From: Desulfovibrio sp. MES5
GTDB lineage: Bacteria > Desulfobacterota > Desulfovibrionia > Desulfovibrionales > Desulfovibrionaceae
NCBI RefSeq assembly: GCF_002237645.1
Contig: NZ_MJUZ01000005.1
Location: 22,653 to 86,652 of the forward strand
Reading direction: 5' to 3'
DNA length: 64,000 nt
Numbering within the stretch: the first letter of the stretch is position 1; every line of letters starts with the position of its first letter. The notes beneath the pieces were generated by a model. The model saw only the letters and a program-made list of their open reading frames with translations. It ran no database searches and was not told where the DNA came from. Below are positions 45,512-54,122 of this stretch, piece after piece. A program made the translations under genes and the position numbers.

Positions 45512-47746
45512 ATGTCGGATTGTGTGCGCTATCCAGCGCCGGGCTGCGTGGTGGAATATTTGGAGGGCAATGCTGTTCAGATTGCCCTGATTACTGAAGA
45601 GGCCGGGGGACGTTTACGCCTTCTTTTGCCCAACCGCCGTGAAACGCGGCTCAATGCCTCGCGCCTGCTGCCCTGGCTCGGCCCCTTGCACGGGGCGGAT
45701 CTTGGCCGCGACGAGGCTGTGCGCCTGCTTGAACAGCATAAAAAATGCCGTGAGGACCTGGCCAGCGACGTGCCCGTCATGGACGTGTGGGAGCTGGCGC
45801 AGGGCGAGGTAAACGTGGCCCCTGCCACGTGGTTTGCCGAGCTTTTTTCCTCCGACCCCTCTGCGGATCAGGTTTCCGCCTATGGCCGCGCCCTGCTGGC
45901 GTGCAAAAGCCATTTTCGCTTTCAGCCGCCGGACTTTCAGGTCTTTCCCGCTGACATGGTTGAAAAACGCCTGGCGGAAGAAAAAAACCGCCTTGAACGT
46001 GAAGCCCTTATCGCGGGCGGCGCGGCTTTTTTGCGCATGCTCTGGGACGTGGCCTGCCGTAAGCGCGAACTGCCGCCGCCTCCGGCGGAAGGCGCGAGCA
46101 GCGGCGAGTGGCCGCCCGCAGACGTTGCGGAAAGTCTTGAAGAAGTGCTGCGCTCCCGTATGGTTGATCCTGAAGGGCAGGAGTTTGACGCCCTGTGGCG
46201 CACCCTTGGCAAGGGGCTGCCTGACGTGCCTCACCTGCCCCTGCAACTGCTGGTGGCCTGGGGCAAGGTGCCGCCGCACTACAATTTCTGGCTGGACCGC
46301 GCGGGCTACGCCTCCGGCGACGACTGGTGGACGGCGCACCGCGAGGAAGTGGACGCGCTGGTTCGCGCCGCCGAGAGCGGCGATATGCCCGATGCAGCGC
46401 TGTTTGCCCCTGCCGCGCCAACGCCCTGCATGTGCGACGATGCCGCCGCGTCCATCCCTGCTGTCGCCCCGGCGCTTTCCCTGCTTTTTGAGCCCGGGCC
46501 GCTGCCCGAAAGTCCGCTGCCCTTTGTCAGCATAGACAGCGCCAGCACCCGTGACGTTGACGACGCCTTTCATGTGCAGACCACGGACGACGGCTATCTG
46601 CTGACTCTGGCACTGGCCTGCCCCGCCCTGTACTGGCCCTTTGGCAGCGCTCTGGACAAGGCTGTGCTGCACCGCGGCACAAGCATCTACCTGCCTGAAG
46701 GCGATTGCCACATGCTGCCGGAAGTTCTGGGTACGGCCGCCTACTCCCTTGTTGCCAATGAGCCCCGCCCCGCGCTGTGCGTGGAGGTTCCGGTGGACGC
46801 CCATGGCCGTTACGGTTCCTGCCGGACGTATCTGGCCCGCGTGCGCCTTGCCGCCAACCTGACCTATCGCGACAGCCAGGCCGTGCTGGATGCGCAGTCC
46901 GAGGGCGCCGACCTGCCCGACAACCCCGCCGCCGCCCATGCCGGACAACTCTCCGTCGGGCTTGAACTGGCCCGCAAACGCCAGAGCGCCCGCATTGAAG
47001 ACGGGGCCGTGGTGATGGACAGGCCCGATCCCGCCATATCGCTTGAGGGCGAAGGGGCCGACGTGCGCGTGCATGTGGGGCCTGACTACTGCGCGCCCGA
47101 TGCGCAGATGCTGGTGGCGGAAATGATGATTCTTGCCAGCGCTGCAGTGGCCCACTGGGCTCGTGAGCGCGGCATGGCCATGCTGCACCGGGTGCAGGAC
47201 GTGGTTTTGCCCCGTGAATACGCGGGCGTCTGGAGCACACCCCAGGACATGACGCGCATAATGCGGGCGCTGACGCCCTCTGGGCTTGAGGTGCAGGCGC
47301 GGCCTCATGCGGCTTTGGGCCTTGACCGTTACACGCCCGTGACTTCGCCCTTGCGCAGGTATCCTGATCTTGTCAACGAGGCCCAGGTGGTGCATTTCTT
47401 GTGCACAGGGCAGCCCCGCTGGAGCGAAGACGCGCTTGTGAGCCTTTTGCACGCGCTTTCGCCCGCGCTGGACGGGGCCGGACAGGTGCAGCGCTTCCGC
47501 CCGCGTTACTGGAAGCTGCTGTTCTTCCGGCAGCAGGGCGACAAGGTGTGGTGGCCCGGCGTGATCACGGAGGAAAATGACGCCTTTGTGAGCGTGAGCC
47601 TGCCGGATCAGGGCATGTTTGTACGGGGCAGGCGTAAACTTTTTGACGACAGGGCGCACCCCGGATTGCAGGTGGATGTGCGCATCGGCAAGGTGCACCC
47701 CCTGTATAACGAGATCATGATTCTGGAAGCGGCCACGGCAGGGTAG
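45512..47746 (+). CDS. RNB-domain exoribonuclease (RNase II/R family)
   Basis: The 744-residue protein degrades RNA from the 3' end. The catalytic RNB core begins near residue 340 with SIDSASTRDVDDAFHV, holding the metal-binding aspartates, and includes YTPVTSPLRRYPDLVN, the family signature. The N-terminal 330 residues are divergent and helical, without clear cold-shock domains, and the C-terminal S1-like segment is short (DKVWWPGVITEENDAFVSVS). This is the compact form seen in delta-proteobacteria. The start at 45512 is chosen because AAGGAG lies 7 nt upstream. It diverges from the citrate synthase gene. Confidence 0.88.
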   Translation: MSDCVRYPAPGCVVEYLEGNAVQIALITEEAGGRLRLLLPNRRETRLNASRLLPWLGPLHGADLGRDEAVRLLEQHKKCREDLASDVPVMDVWELAQGEVNVAPATWFAELFSSDPSADQVSAYGRALLACKSHFRFQPPDFQVFPADMVEKRLAEEKNRLEREALIAGGAAFLRMLWDVACRKRELPPPPAEGASSGEWPPADVAESLEEVLRSRMVDPEGQEFDALWRTLGKGLPDVPHLPLQLLVAWGKVPPHYNFWLDRAGYASGDDWWTAHREEVDALVRAAESGDMPDAALFAPAAPTPCMCDDAAASIPAVAPALSLLFEPGPLPESPLPFVSIDSASTRDVDDAFHVQTTDDGYLLTLALACPALYWPFGSALDKAVLHRGTSIYLPEGDCHMLPEVLGTAAYSLVANEPRPALCVEVPVDAHGRYGSCRTYLARVRLAANLTYRDSQAVLDAQSEGADLPDNPAAAHAGQLSVGLELARKRQSARIEDGAVVMDRPDPAISLEGEGADVRVHVGPDYCAPDAQMLVAEMMILASAAVAHWARERGMAMLHRVQDVVLPREYAGVWSTPQDMTRIMRALTPSGLEVQARPHAALGLDRYTPVTSPLRRYPDLVNEAQVVHFLCTGQPRWSEDALVSLLHALSPALDGAGQVQRFRPRYWKLLFFRQQGDKVWWPGVITEENDAFVSVSLPDQGMFVRGRRKLFDDRAHPGLQVDVRIGKVHPLYNEIMILEAATAG

Positions 47747-47947
47747 CGCGAGGGCGCTTGCCCTGACTGTAAGGACGGCCCCTCTGTGTGGGCGACCCAT
47801 TGCGGGCGGCCCCCAATCTGGGCAGCGGCCGTCCGGCTGGCCCGTGGCGTGGTCATTGACCATACGCCTGGCGGCCGTCGGGGAGCTTTACGGGTGGCGA
47901 CAGCAGTATTGGTAAAAATGGCCTAACAGCACATGGCGGAGAAAACC

Positions 47948-48586
47948 ATGCTGGAAGTTTTATGGATTGCCCTGGCCTATGTACTCGGCTCCGCGCCGTG
48001 GGGACTGGTCATTGCCAGAACATTTTGCGGCGTTGACCCCAGAGAGAGCGGCAGCCGTAATACCGGAGCCACCAATGTGGCGCGCCTGTGCGGCTTCAAG
48101 TGGGGCGTGGTCACGCTTTTGTGCGACGTGCTCAAGGGCGCAGCGCCTGTATGGCTGGCCTTCAGAATCAACGCCTCCCCGGTTTTCGTCAGCATTGTGG
48201 CCCTGGCCTGCGTACTGGGCCATGTTTTTTCCTGTTTTATGAAGTTTAAGGGCGGCAAGGCGGTGGCCACAAGCATCGGCGTTTTTCTGCCCCTCGCCTT
48301 CTGGCAGCTGCTTGCGGCTTCGGTTCTGTGCCTTCTGGCGATCTGGCGCAGCGGCTTTGTGTCGCTGGGTTCGCTGACGCTGGTCACGGCCCTGCCTGTG
48401 GCGCTGGCCGTCAGCAGCCAGTGGACGTGGCTGCCGCTGGCCCTTGGCGTATGGGCTGTTGTGGTCTGGAAGCACAGGGAAAACATCGTCCGCTTGCGTG
48501 CCGGAACCGAAAAAAGCTGGCAGAAAAGCAAGAGCCGGTGTGATGCTCCCTGCGCTCCGCAAAGCGAAGACGAGAGCGAAAAATAG
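47948..48586 (+). CDS. plsY: Glycerol-3-phosphate acyltransferase PlsY
   Basis: PlsY uses acyl-phosphate to make lysophosphatidic acid, the first step of membrane lipid synthesis. The 212-residue integral membrane protein shows the three family motifs: [24 protein letters not shown] and [19 protein letters not shown] lies 6 nt before the ATG at 47948; an ATG at 47933 is possible but lacks a site. The charged C-terminal tail (about 20 residues) is variable. The RNase gene ends about 200 bp upstream. Confidence 0.93.
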   Translation: MLEVLWIALAYVLGSAPWGLVIARTFCGVDPRESGSRNTGATNVARLCGFKWGVVTLLCDVLKGAAPVWLAFRINASPVFVSIVALACVLGHVFSCFMKFKGGKAVATSIGVFLPLAFWQLLAASVLCLLAIWRSGFVSLGSLTLVTALPVALAVSSQWTWLPLALGVWAVVVWKHRENIVRLRAGTEKSWQKSKSRCDAPCAPQSEDESEK

Positions 48587-48700
48587 CGCCCTGCCCGTTG
48601 CGGGCAGGAACTCTGCATAGTTGGATTGTCCCGCGCAAAAGGCGCGGGGCGGGTAAAAAGCCTGTGAAGCGGCTTCGGCAGCAAATGTTTTTGCATCCGA

Positions 48701-48746
48701 AGGTGGGGGAAGAAGGTTTTTTACGCAAAGTCTCCCTTCCCCCGGC
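48701..48746. repeat. Gene-end hairpin repeat, copy 6 (degenerate)
   Basis: GGTGGGGGAAGAAGG-TTTTTTACGCAAAG-TCTCCCTTCCCCCGG keeps the GGGGGA...TCCCCC arms but is imperfect. It lies between plsY and thrC, 23 bp upstream of thrC. Confidence 0.55.
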
Positions 48747-48768
48747 TTACCAAGAAGGAGTTCGTCTT

Positions 48769-50214
48769 ATGGCCCACGCGGATTTTCCGGCCTATCGCGG
48801 CCGCATGGAGTATGTCTGCCTTGACTGCGGCGCGCGCTACCCCGGCGACGACCTGCTGTATACCTGCCCCCAGTGTGGCGGTGTTTTTCTGCTGGAAAAC
48901 CTTGATTACGCCAAGCTCAAGGAGCGCAGCGGTCAAGAGTGGCGGCAGGTTTTTGACGACCGCAGCGCCACCCGTGTGACGGCCCTCAAGGGTATTTTTC
49001 GCTATTACGAACTGCTGGCTCCGCTGCTGGACGAAGACGACATCGTCTACCTTGGCGAAGGCATCACGCCCATTGTGGAGGCTGCCCCGGCCCTTCGCGA
49101 TCAGGTTGGCGTGCCCTTTGCCTATAAAAATGACGGCCAGAATCCCAGCGCGTCCTTCAAGGACAGGGGTATGGCCTGCGCCTTCAGTTATCTGAAGTGG
49201 CTCTGCCGCCGCAACAAGTGGGACGAAGTGCTTACGGTCTGCGCCTCCACGGGCGACACGTCGGCTGCCGCCGCCCTGTATGCCTCCTATGTGGGCGCTC
49301 CCTTGAAGTCCGTTGTGCTGCTGCCCCACGGCAAGGTGACGCCGCAACAGCTTGCCCAGCCCCTGGGCAGCGGGGCTACCGTGCTGGAACTGCCGGGCGT
49401 GTTTGACGACTGCATGAAGGTGGTGGAACTGCTGGCCGAGAACTACCGCGTGGCCCTGCTCAACTCCAAAAACAGCTGGCGCATTCTGGGTCAGGAATCC
49501 TATGCCTACGAAGTGGCCCAGTGGTATGGCTGGGACATGACCGACCAGTGCCTTTTTGTGCCCATCGGCAACGCGGGCAACGTCACGGCCATCATGTGCG
49601 GGCTGCTGAAGATGCTGGATCTTGGCATCATCACCAGCCTGCCGCGCATTTTCGGCGTGCAGTCCGAGCATGCGGACCCCGTGTGGCGCTACTACGACGC
49701 CCCCAAGGGTTCGCGTCACTGGCAGCCTGTGACCGTGCAGCCCAGCGTGGCCCAGGCGGCCATGATCGGCAATCCCGTGTCCTTCCCCCGTGTGCGCATG
49801 CTGGCCGAGCGCTTTATTGAAGCTGGCGGCGAGCGCGCCTTCCAGGTGGTGCGCGTGACCGAGCAGCAGATCATGGACGCTATGATCGTTGGCAACCGCC
49901 ACGGCCACATCGCCTGCACCCAGGGCGGCGAGTGCCTGGCCGGGCTGCGCAACGCCCGCGCCCTCGGCCTTGTGGGCGACCACGAGCATGCCGTGCTGGA
50001 CGCCACAGCCCACGCGCTCAAGTTCGCAGGTTTTCAGGATATGTACTTCAGTGACGCTTTCCCGGCGGAATATGGCGTCACGCCTGACAAGAGCCTCGCC
50101 AACATGCCGGAACTCCTTTTGCCCCAGAGCGCCAGGGATGGCCGCGAAGTGGCGGAATTCGCCAGCATGGGCGCTGATGCCGTGGTGCGCAGGCTCAAGC
50201 TGCAAAAAAAATAG
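48769..50214 (+). CDS. thrC: Threonine synthase with N-terminal zinc ribbon
   Basis: ThrC turns O-phosphohomoserine into threonine using PLP. The 481-residue protein opens with a four-cysteine ribbon (YVCLDCGARYPGDD, TCPQCGGVF). The fold-type II core follows, with the PLP lysine in QNPSASFKDRGM and the phosphate loop IGNAGNVTA. AAGGAG lies 9 nt before the ATG at 48769. The upstream hairpin repeat and the distance to plsY suggest a separate promoter. asd, in the same pathway, is at 62.6 kb. Confidence 0.93.
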   Translation: MAHADFPAYRGRMEYVCLDCGARYPGDDLLYTCPQCGGVFLLENLDYAKLKERSGQEWRQVFDDRSATRVTALKGIFRYYELLAPLLDEDDIVYLGEGITPIVEAAPALRDQVGVPFAYKNDGQNPSASFKDRGMACAFSYLKWLCRRNKWDEVLTVCASTGDTSAAAALYASYVGAPLKSVVLLPHGKVTPQQLAQPLGSGATVLELPGVFDDCMKVVELLAENYRVALLNSKNSWRILGQESYAYEVAQWYGWDMTDQCLFVPIGNAGNVTAIMCGLLKMLDLGIITSLPRIFGVQSEHADPVWRYYDAPKGSRHWQPVTVQPSVAQAAMIGNPVSFPRVRMLAERFIEAGGERAFQVVRVTEQQIMDAMIVGNRHGHIACTQGGECLAGLRNARALGLVGDHEHAVLDATAHALKFAGFQDMYFSDAFPAEYGVTPDKSLANMPELLLPQSARDGREVAEFASMGADAVVRRLKLQKK

Positions 50215-50238
50215 ATATACTAAAGTTTGTTCAATAAA

Positions 50239-50280
50239 ATGCGGTGGCGTAACAGGAGTTGCGCCGCCGCATCTCTTTTT
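50239..50280 (+). terminator. Terminator after thrC
   Basis: ATGCGGTGGCG pairs with CGCCGCCGCAT around a 12-nt loop and is followed by CTCTTTTT. A second hairpin, GCCTGTATTCCGG/CCGGAATACAGGC, follows at about 50281-50317. Confidence 0.8.
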
Positions 50281-50397
50281 GCCTGTATTCCGGTTCGGCA
50301 GACCCGGAATACAGGCATAAACCCGAATGTGCAGAATGTTCTGTCTGGCCGCTAACGTCGGAAAAGGCGCTGCCAACTTCTGCAAAGAGAGGAAAGG

Positions 50398-52449
50398 ATG
50401 TTTTCCAGCATCAGAACAGCAATGCTGCTGCTTGTGGGAGGGGTTGTCATTATAATCCAGTCCCTGCTTGTCGGAGTTGTGGTCGAGCTCAGTCACGACT
50501 CCAATCTGGAAGTGCGCACGCACGAAATGCACCTCATGGCGCAGACCATCTCAAAGTCTTTGTCCGATTTCGGGCAGCAGCAGGCAATGCTGGTGCGCGG
50601 CGTGGCAAAGGCCCCAAGAGTGAGGGCCTTTCTGGTTTCCGGCGAGGGCATTGAAGGCGCAGCCACCTTTCTTTCCGTCATGTCGCAGGCATCGTCAGAC
50701 GTAAACACGCTCTACCTCTTTGACCTTCAGGGCAAACAGCTGATCACGCGCACGCAGGGCAAGGAGGGCAAGCTCAGCAGTCTTGCCGACCGCGCGTATG
50801 TCCAGGCGGCTCTGGCCGGCAAGGATGGCTTCAGCTCATCAGCCACAATGAGCTACGCCACGGGCAAGCTCATTGTCAGCGTGACAGCGCCCGTGCTCGA
50901 CGACAGCGGAAAGGTCATCGGCGGCGTGGGCATGTCCTACGACATTGCGGGCCTCATGAAAAATTACATTGAGAGCATCAAGCTGGGCAGTACGGGCTAC
51001 CCCTTCATCATCTCGCCCGAAGGCGTCGTGATAGGGCATCCCGACAGCGAGTTTATTCTCAAAAATTTTGCTGCCGAGCCGGGTATTGCCGACATGCTCA
51101 AAAGCCCCTCCGGCAGAGGCCTTGCCTACAAGAACCCCAACGGGCAGGCGCGTATCCTGGCCTGGGCCAGCGTGCCTCACTGGAACTGGATTGTGGGCGT
51201 GACCATGACCACGGGGGAAATTGAAGCTCCTGCCCGTGAACAGCGCAACATCATGCTGCTCATCGGCGGCATTGCCGTGGCGGCGCTCATCATCATTACC
51301 CTTGTTGCCCTGGACAGGATTGCAGTGCGTCCCTTGCGCCAGCTGCAAGGTTATGCGGCCGAGGTGGCCGAGGGCAGGTTGGACAACACGCTGCTGCTCA
51401 GGTCGCGCAACGAGATTGGCAGACTGGCGGAGAACCTGCGCGCCATGGTGGCAAGCCTCAAGGACATGATAGCCCAGGCTGACGAAAAAACCAGCATGGC
51501 CAGGCTTGAGTCCGACCGCGCGGCCCAGGCCACGGCAGAGGCGCAGAAAGCCCGCACCGCCGCTGAAAAGGCCAAGGCCGAAGGCATGCTGCATGCCGCC
51601 TCAAGTCTTGAGGGGGTTGTGAAGGCCATTACCGACGCTTCCGGAGCGCTTTCCGCCCAGGTTGACCAGTCCAGCAGGGGGGCTGAGCAGCAGAGCGTCC
51701 GCACCAGTGAAACGGCCACCGCAATGGAGGAGATGAACTCCACCGTAACCGCGGTGGCCCGCAATGCCGCAGAGGCCGCCACCTCGGCGGACCATGCCAG
51801 ATCCAGGGCCACGGATGGCGCCAATGTGGTTTCGCAGGTCATCAGCGGCATCGGGCATGCCCAGGAGCAGGCCACGGAACTCAAGGAAGACATGACCGCC
51901 CTGGGCAAGCAGGCCGAAAGCACGGGGCAGATACTGGGCGTTATTTCAGACATTGCGGACCAGACCAATCTGTTGGCCCTCAACGCCGCCATTGAGGCCG
52001 CCCGCGCTGGCGAGGCCGGGCGCGGCTTTGCCGTGGTGGCGGACGAGGTGCGCAAACTGGCTGAAAAAACCATGAGCGCCACCCGCGAAGTGGGAGAAGC
52101 CATTACTGAAATACAGAATGGAACCCGCAAGAACGTGGGCCATGTTGAGCAGGTGGTGAACAGGATAGACGCGGCCACGGCACTGGCCGGAGCCTCGGGC
52201 GAGGCCCTGCGGGAAATCGTGTCCCTGGTGGAAGAAACGTCCAATCAGGTGCGCTCCATAGCCACGGCGGCGGAGCAGCAGTCCGCCACCAGCGAGGAGA
52301 TCAACCGCTCGGTGGATGAAGTGAACCGCATCTCCTATGAAACCTCCGAAGCCATGCGCTTGTCGACGTCATCTGTGGCCGAGCTCGCACGCCAGGCGCA
52401 GGTGCTGCGCGAACTTATCGAAAACATGAAGAACGAAGGCAGGGGGTAA
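50398..52449 (+). CDS. Methyl-accepting chemotaxis protein with double Cache domain
   Basis: The 683-residue receptor has a membrane helix at about 8-30 and a long periplasmic dCache_1 domain: [49 protein letters not shown], and the membrane-proximal [17 protein letters not shown] with [15 protein letters not shown] second helix (about 280-302), HAMP and a signalling domain with the [19 protein letters not shown] hairpin follow. Double-Cache receptors often sense amino acids or organic acids. AGAGGAAAGG precedes the ATG. It is more distant from the two receptors at 15-19 kb than those are from each other. A strong terminator follows. Confidence 0.92.
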   Translation: MFSSIRTAMLLLVGGVVIIIQSLLVGVVVELSHDSNLEVRTHEMHLMAQTISKSLSDFGQQQAMLVRGVAKAPRVRAFLVSGEGIEGAATFLSVMSQASSDVNTLYLFDLQGKQLITRTQGKEGKLSSLADRAYVQAALAGKDGFSSSATMSYATGKLIVSVTAPVLDDSGKVIGGVGMSYDIAGLMKNYIESIKLGSTGYPFIISPEGVVIGHPDSEFILKNFAAEPGIADMLKSPSGRGLAYKNPNGQARILAWASVPHWNWIVGVTMTTGEIEAPAREQRNIMLLIGGIAVAALIIITLVALDRIAVRPLRQLQGYAAEVAEGRLDNTLLLRSRNEIGRLAENLRAMVASLKDMIAQADEKTSMARLESDRAAQATAEAQKARTAAEKAKAEGMLHAASSLEGVVKAITDASGALSAQVDQSSRGAEQQSVRTSETATAMEEMNSTVTAVARNAAEAATSADHARSRATDGANVVSQVISGIGHAQEQATELKEDMTALGKQAESTGQILGVISDIADQTNLLALNAAIEAARAGEAGRGFAVVADEVRKLAEKTMSATREVGEAITEIQNGTRKNVGHVEQVVNRIDAATALAGASGEALREIVSLVEETSNQVRSIATAAEQQSATSEEINRSVDEVNRISYETSEAMRLSTSSVAELARQAQVLRELIENMKNEGRG

Positions 52450-52503
52450 CGCTACCCTGACCTGCTCTGGCTCGGCAAAGCAGGTCGCCCCTTCAGCTTG
52501 ATG

Positions 52504-52545
52504 CGCCCCGGCATGCGGTTTTGGCCGCATGCCGGGGCGTTTTTG
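52504..52545 (+). terminator. Rho-independent terminator after the third chemoreceptor gene
   Basis: CGCCCCGGCATGCGG-TTTTGG-CCGCATGCCGGGGCG is a perfect 15-bp stem followed by TTTTT. Confidence 0.92.
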
Positions 52546-52672
52546 TGCGAAAATATCTGTACGGCAGGGAAGGCCGAAAAAGTGCGGCCAGTTAAGCGTC
52601 AGCCCCATAAGCGCATAACCCCATACGCGCACAGTAGTGGGGGGGCTTCTTCTGCAGGCGCATGCCCGCAAC

Positions 52673-54121
52673 TCAGGCTGGCTGCGGTGCCGGGGTGCAG
52701 GCCATCTCCTCCCCATAGATATGGGTGCGGTTGCGCCCGGTGGATTTGGCGTCGTACAGGGCCGCATCGGCGTTGCGCACCAGCAGCTTGCCGTCGCTGC
52801 CCGCATCCTTGCCGGGCACAAGGCTGGCCACGCCCAGGCTTACGGTCACAAAGCCGTTTACGGGCGAAGCGGGGTGGGGCAACTGCTCGCGTTCTATCTC
52901 ATTGTGTATGCGCAGGGCCACGGCACGGGCCGTGTGCGTGTCGGCTCCCGGCAGAAGCAGGGCAAACTCCTCGCCGCCGTAGCGGGCGCACACGTCTGTG
53001 GAGCGGGCGGCCCTGCTCATGGCTGCGGCGACGCGCTTGAGGCATTCGTCGCCAGCCTGGTGGCCGTAGTTGTCATTATAGATCTTGAACTTGTCCACAT
53101 CCAGCATGATGAGGGCCAGGGGCTGCTGCCGTTCCTGCGCAAAACGCCAGAGGCCGCGCAGGCTGTCGTCAAAGGAGCGGCGGTTGCGCACTCCGGTGAG
53201 GCCGTCCACAAGCGACATTTTCTGAAAGCGGTCATGCTCTGAAACCAGTTTGTTGGACTGTATGGTGGCCTTGCTCAGATAGGTGCTCAGATTGTCCAGC
53301 GCGGAGGCGATATTGCGTATCTCCACAATGCGGCTGCGCGGCAGAAACAGCTTTTTGACGCCTGTGCCCAACTGGTCGAGATAGGCCATGATGCCGCGCA
53401 GGGGGCGCGCCAGTTGCAGGCGCAGGATGGCGTAAAGCGAGGTCATGCCCGCGCCGAGAAAGAGAAAACCCAGCAGCAGTCTGTTTTCAAACTCATGCGC
53501 CAGGGCGGCGGTGCGCCGCAACTGTCCGTGCATTTCGTCAGCAAGGGGATGGCGCGCCTCAATGCTGGCCAGAGCTGAGGTAAAGTCGGTCAGGGCCGCG
53601 TCCATAGCCAGACGCACAGCGGCAAGACTTCCTGCGGCATACGATGCGGCGCTGCCGTCGGCCGCCTGGTCTTCGTCGTGCCGCAATCCGGCTTTCTGCG
53701 GGGCAGGCGGGCCGTTAAGCCCGACTTGCAGATCGTGCGCCTGGGCGTGCAGGGCGGCCAGCCTTTCAAGCGCGCTCACGGCCCCTTCCCAGTGCTGGCG
53801 CTGCACAATGGCCCCCGGCGGCGTCCTGCGCAGCTGCGCTATGGCCGCCTGCAAGTCCTCGCGGCTCTGCGCGCTGGACTCCGCAAGCACCACTTCGCCC
53901 AAGAGCCTCCACAGGTCTTTCTTCTGTTTGTCCGCCTGGTCAAGGGCTTCGGTAAGGGGCAGGTACGCGCCGTAAATTCTGGTGCTGGCCACGCTGATAT
54001 CGCGCGCCATGTTCATGTAAAAGAAAAAACTGGCCGAAAATATGAGTCCCAGCACAACGATGCCGCTGCTCAGAAAAGCGTTGATGCCTATGCAGGCTTC
54101 CTTTTTTTCGTCCTTAGCCAT
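52673..54121 (-). CDS. Membrane diguanylate cyclase (GGDEF)
   Basis: This 482-residue protein should make cyclic di-GMP. A membrane helix near 12-34 (AFLSSGIVVLGLIFSASFFF) and another near 215-235 enclose a helical periplasmic sensor region. A HAMP-like linker and a GGDEF domain follow, with the active-site form RYGGEEF at about 378-384. The inhibitory RXXD site (RSTD) is present five residues before it, so product feedback is expected. Its ATG lies one base after the feoB stop (TGA-C-ATG), so its translation is probably coupled to feoB. The last 10 residues (ACTPAPQPA-type tail) are disordered. Confidence 0.92.
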   Translation of the reverse strand: MAKDEKKEACIGINAFLSSGIVVLGLIFSASFFFYMNMARDISVASTRIYGAYLPLTEALDQADKQKKDLWRLLGEVVLAESSAQSREDLQAAIAQLRRTPPGAIVQRQHWEGAVSALERLAALHAQAHDLQVGLNGPPAPQKAGLRHDEDQAADGSAASYAAGSLAAVRLAMDAALTDFTSALASIEARHPLADEMHGQLRRTAALAHEFENRLLLGFLFLGAGMTSLYAILRLQLARPLRGIMAYLDQLGTGVKKLFLPRSRIVEIRNIASALDNLSTYLSKATIQSNKLVSEHDRFQKMSLVDGLTGVRNRRSFDDSLRGLWRFAQERQQPLALIMLDVDKFKIYNDNYGHQAGDECLKRVAAAMSRAARSTDVCARYGGEEFALLLPGADTHTARAVALRIHNEIEREQLPHPASPVNGFVTVSLGVASLVPGKDAGSDGKLLVRNADAALYDAKSTGRNRTHIYGEEMACTPAPQPA

Positions 54122-54122
54122 G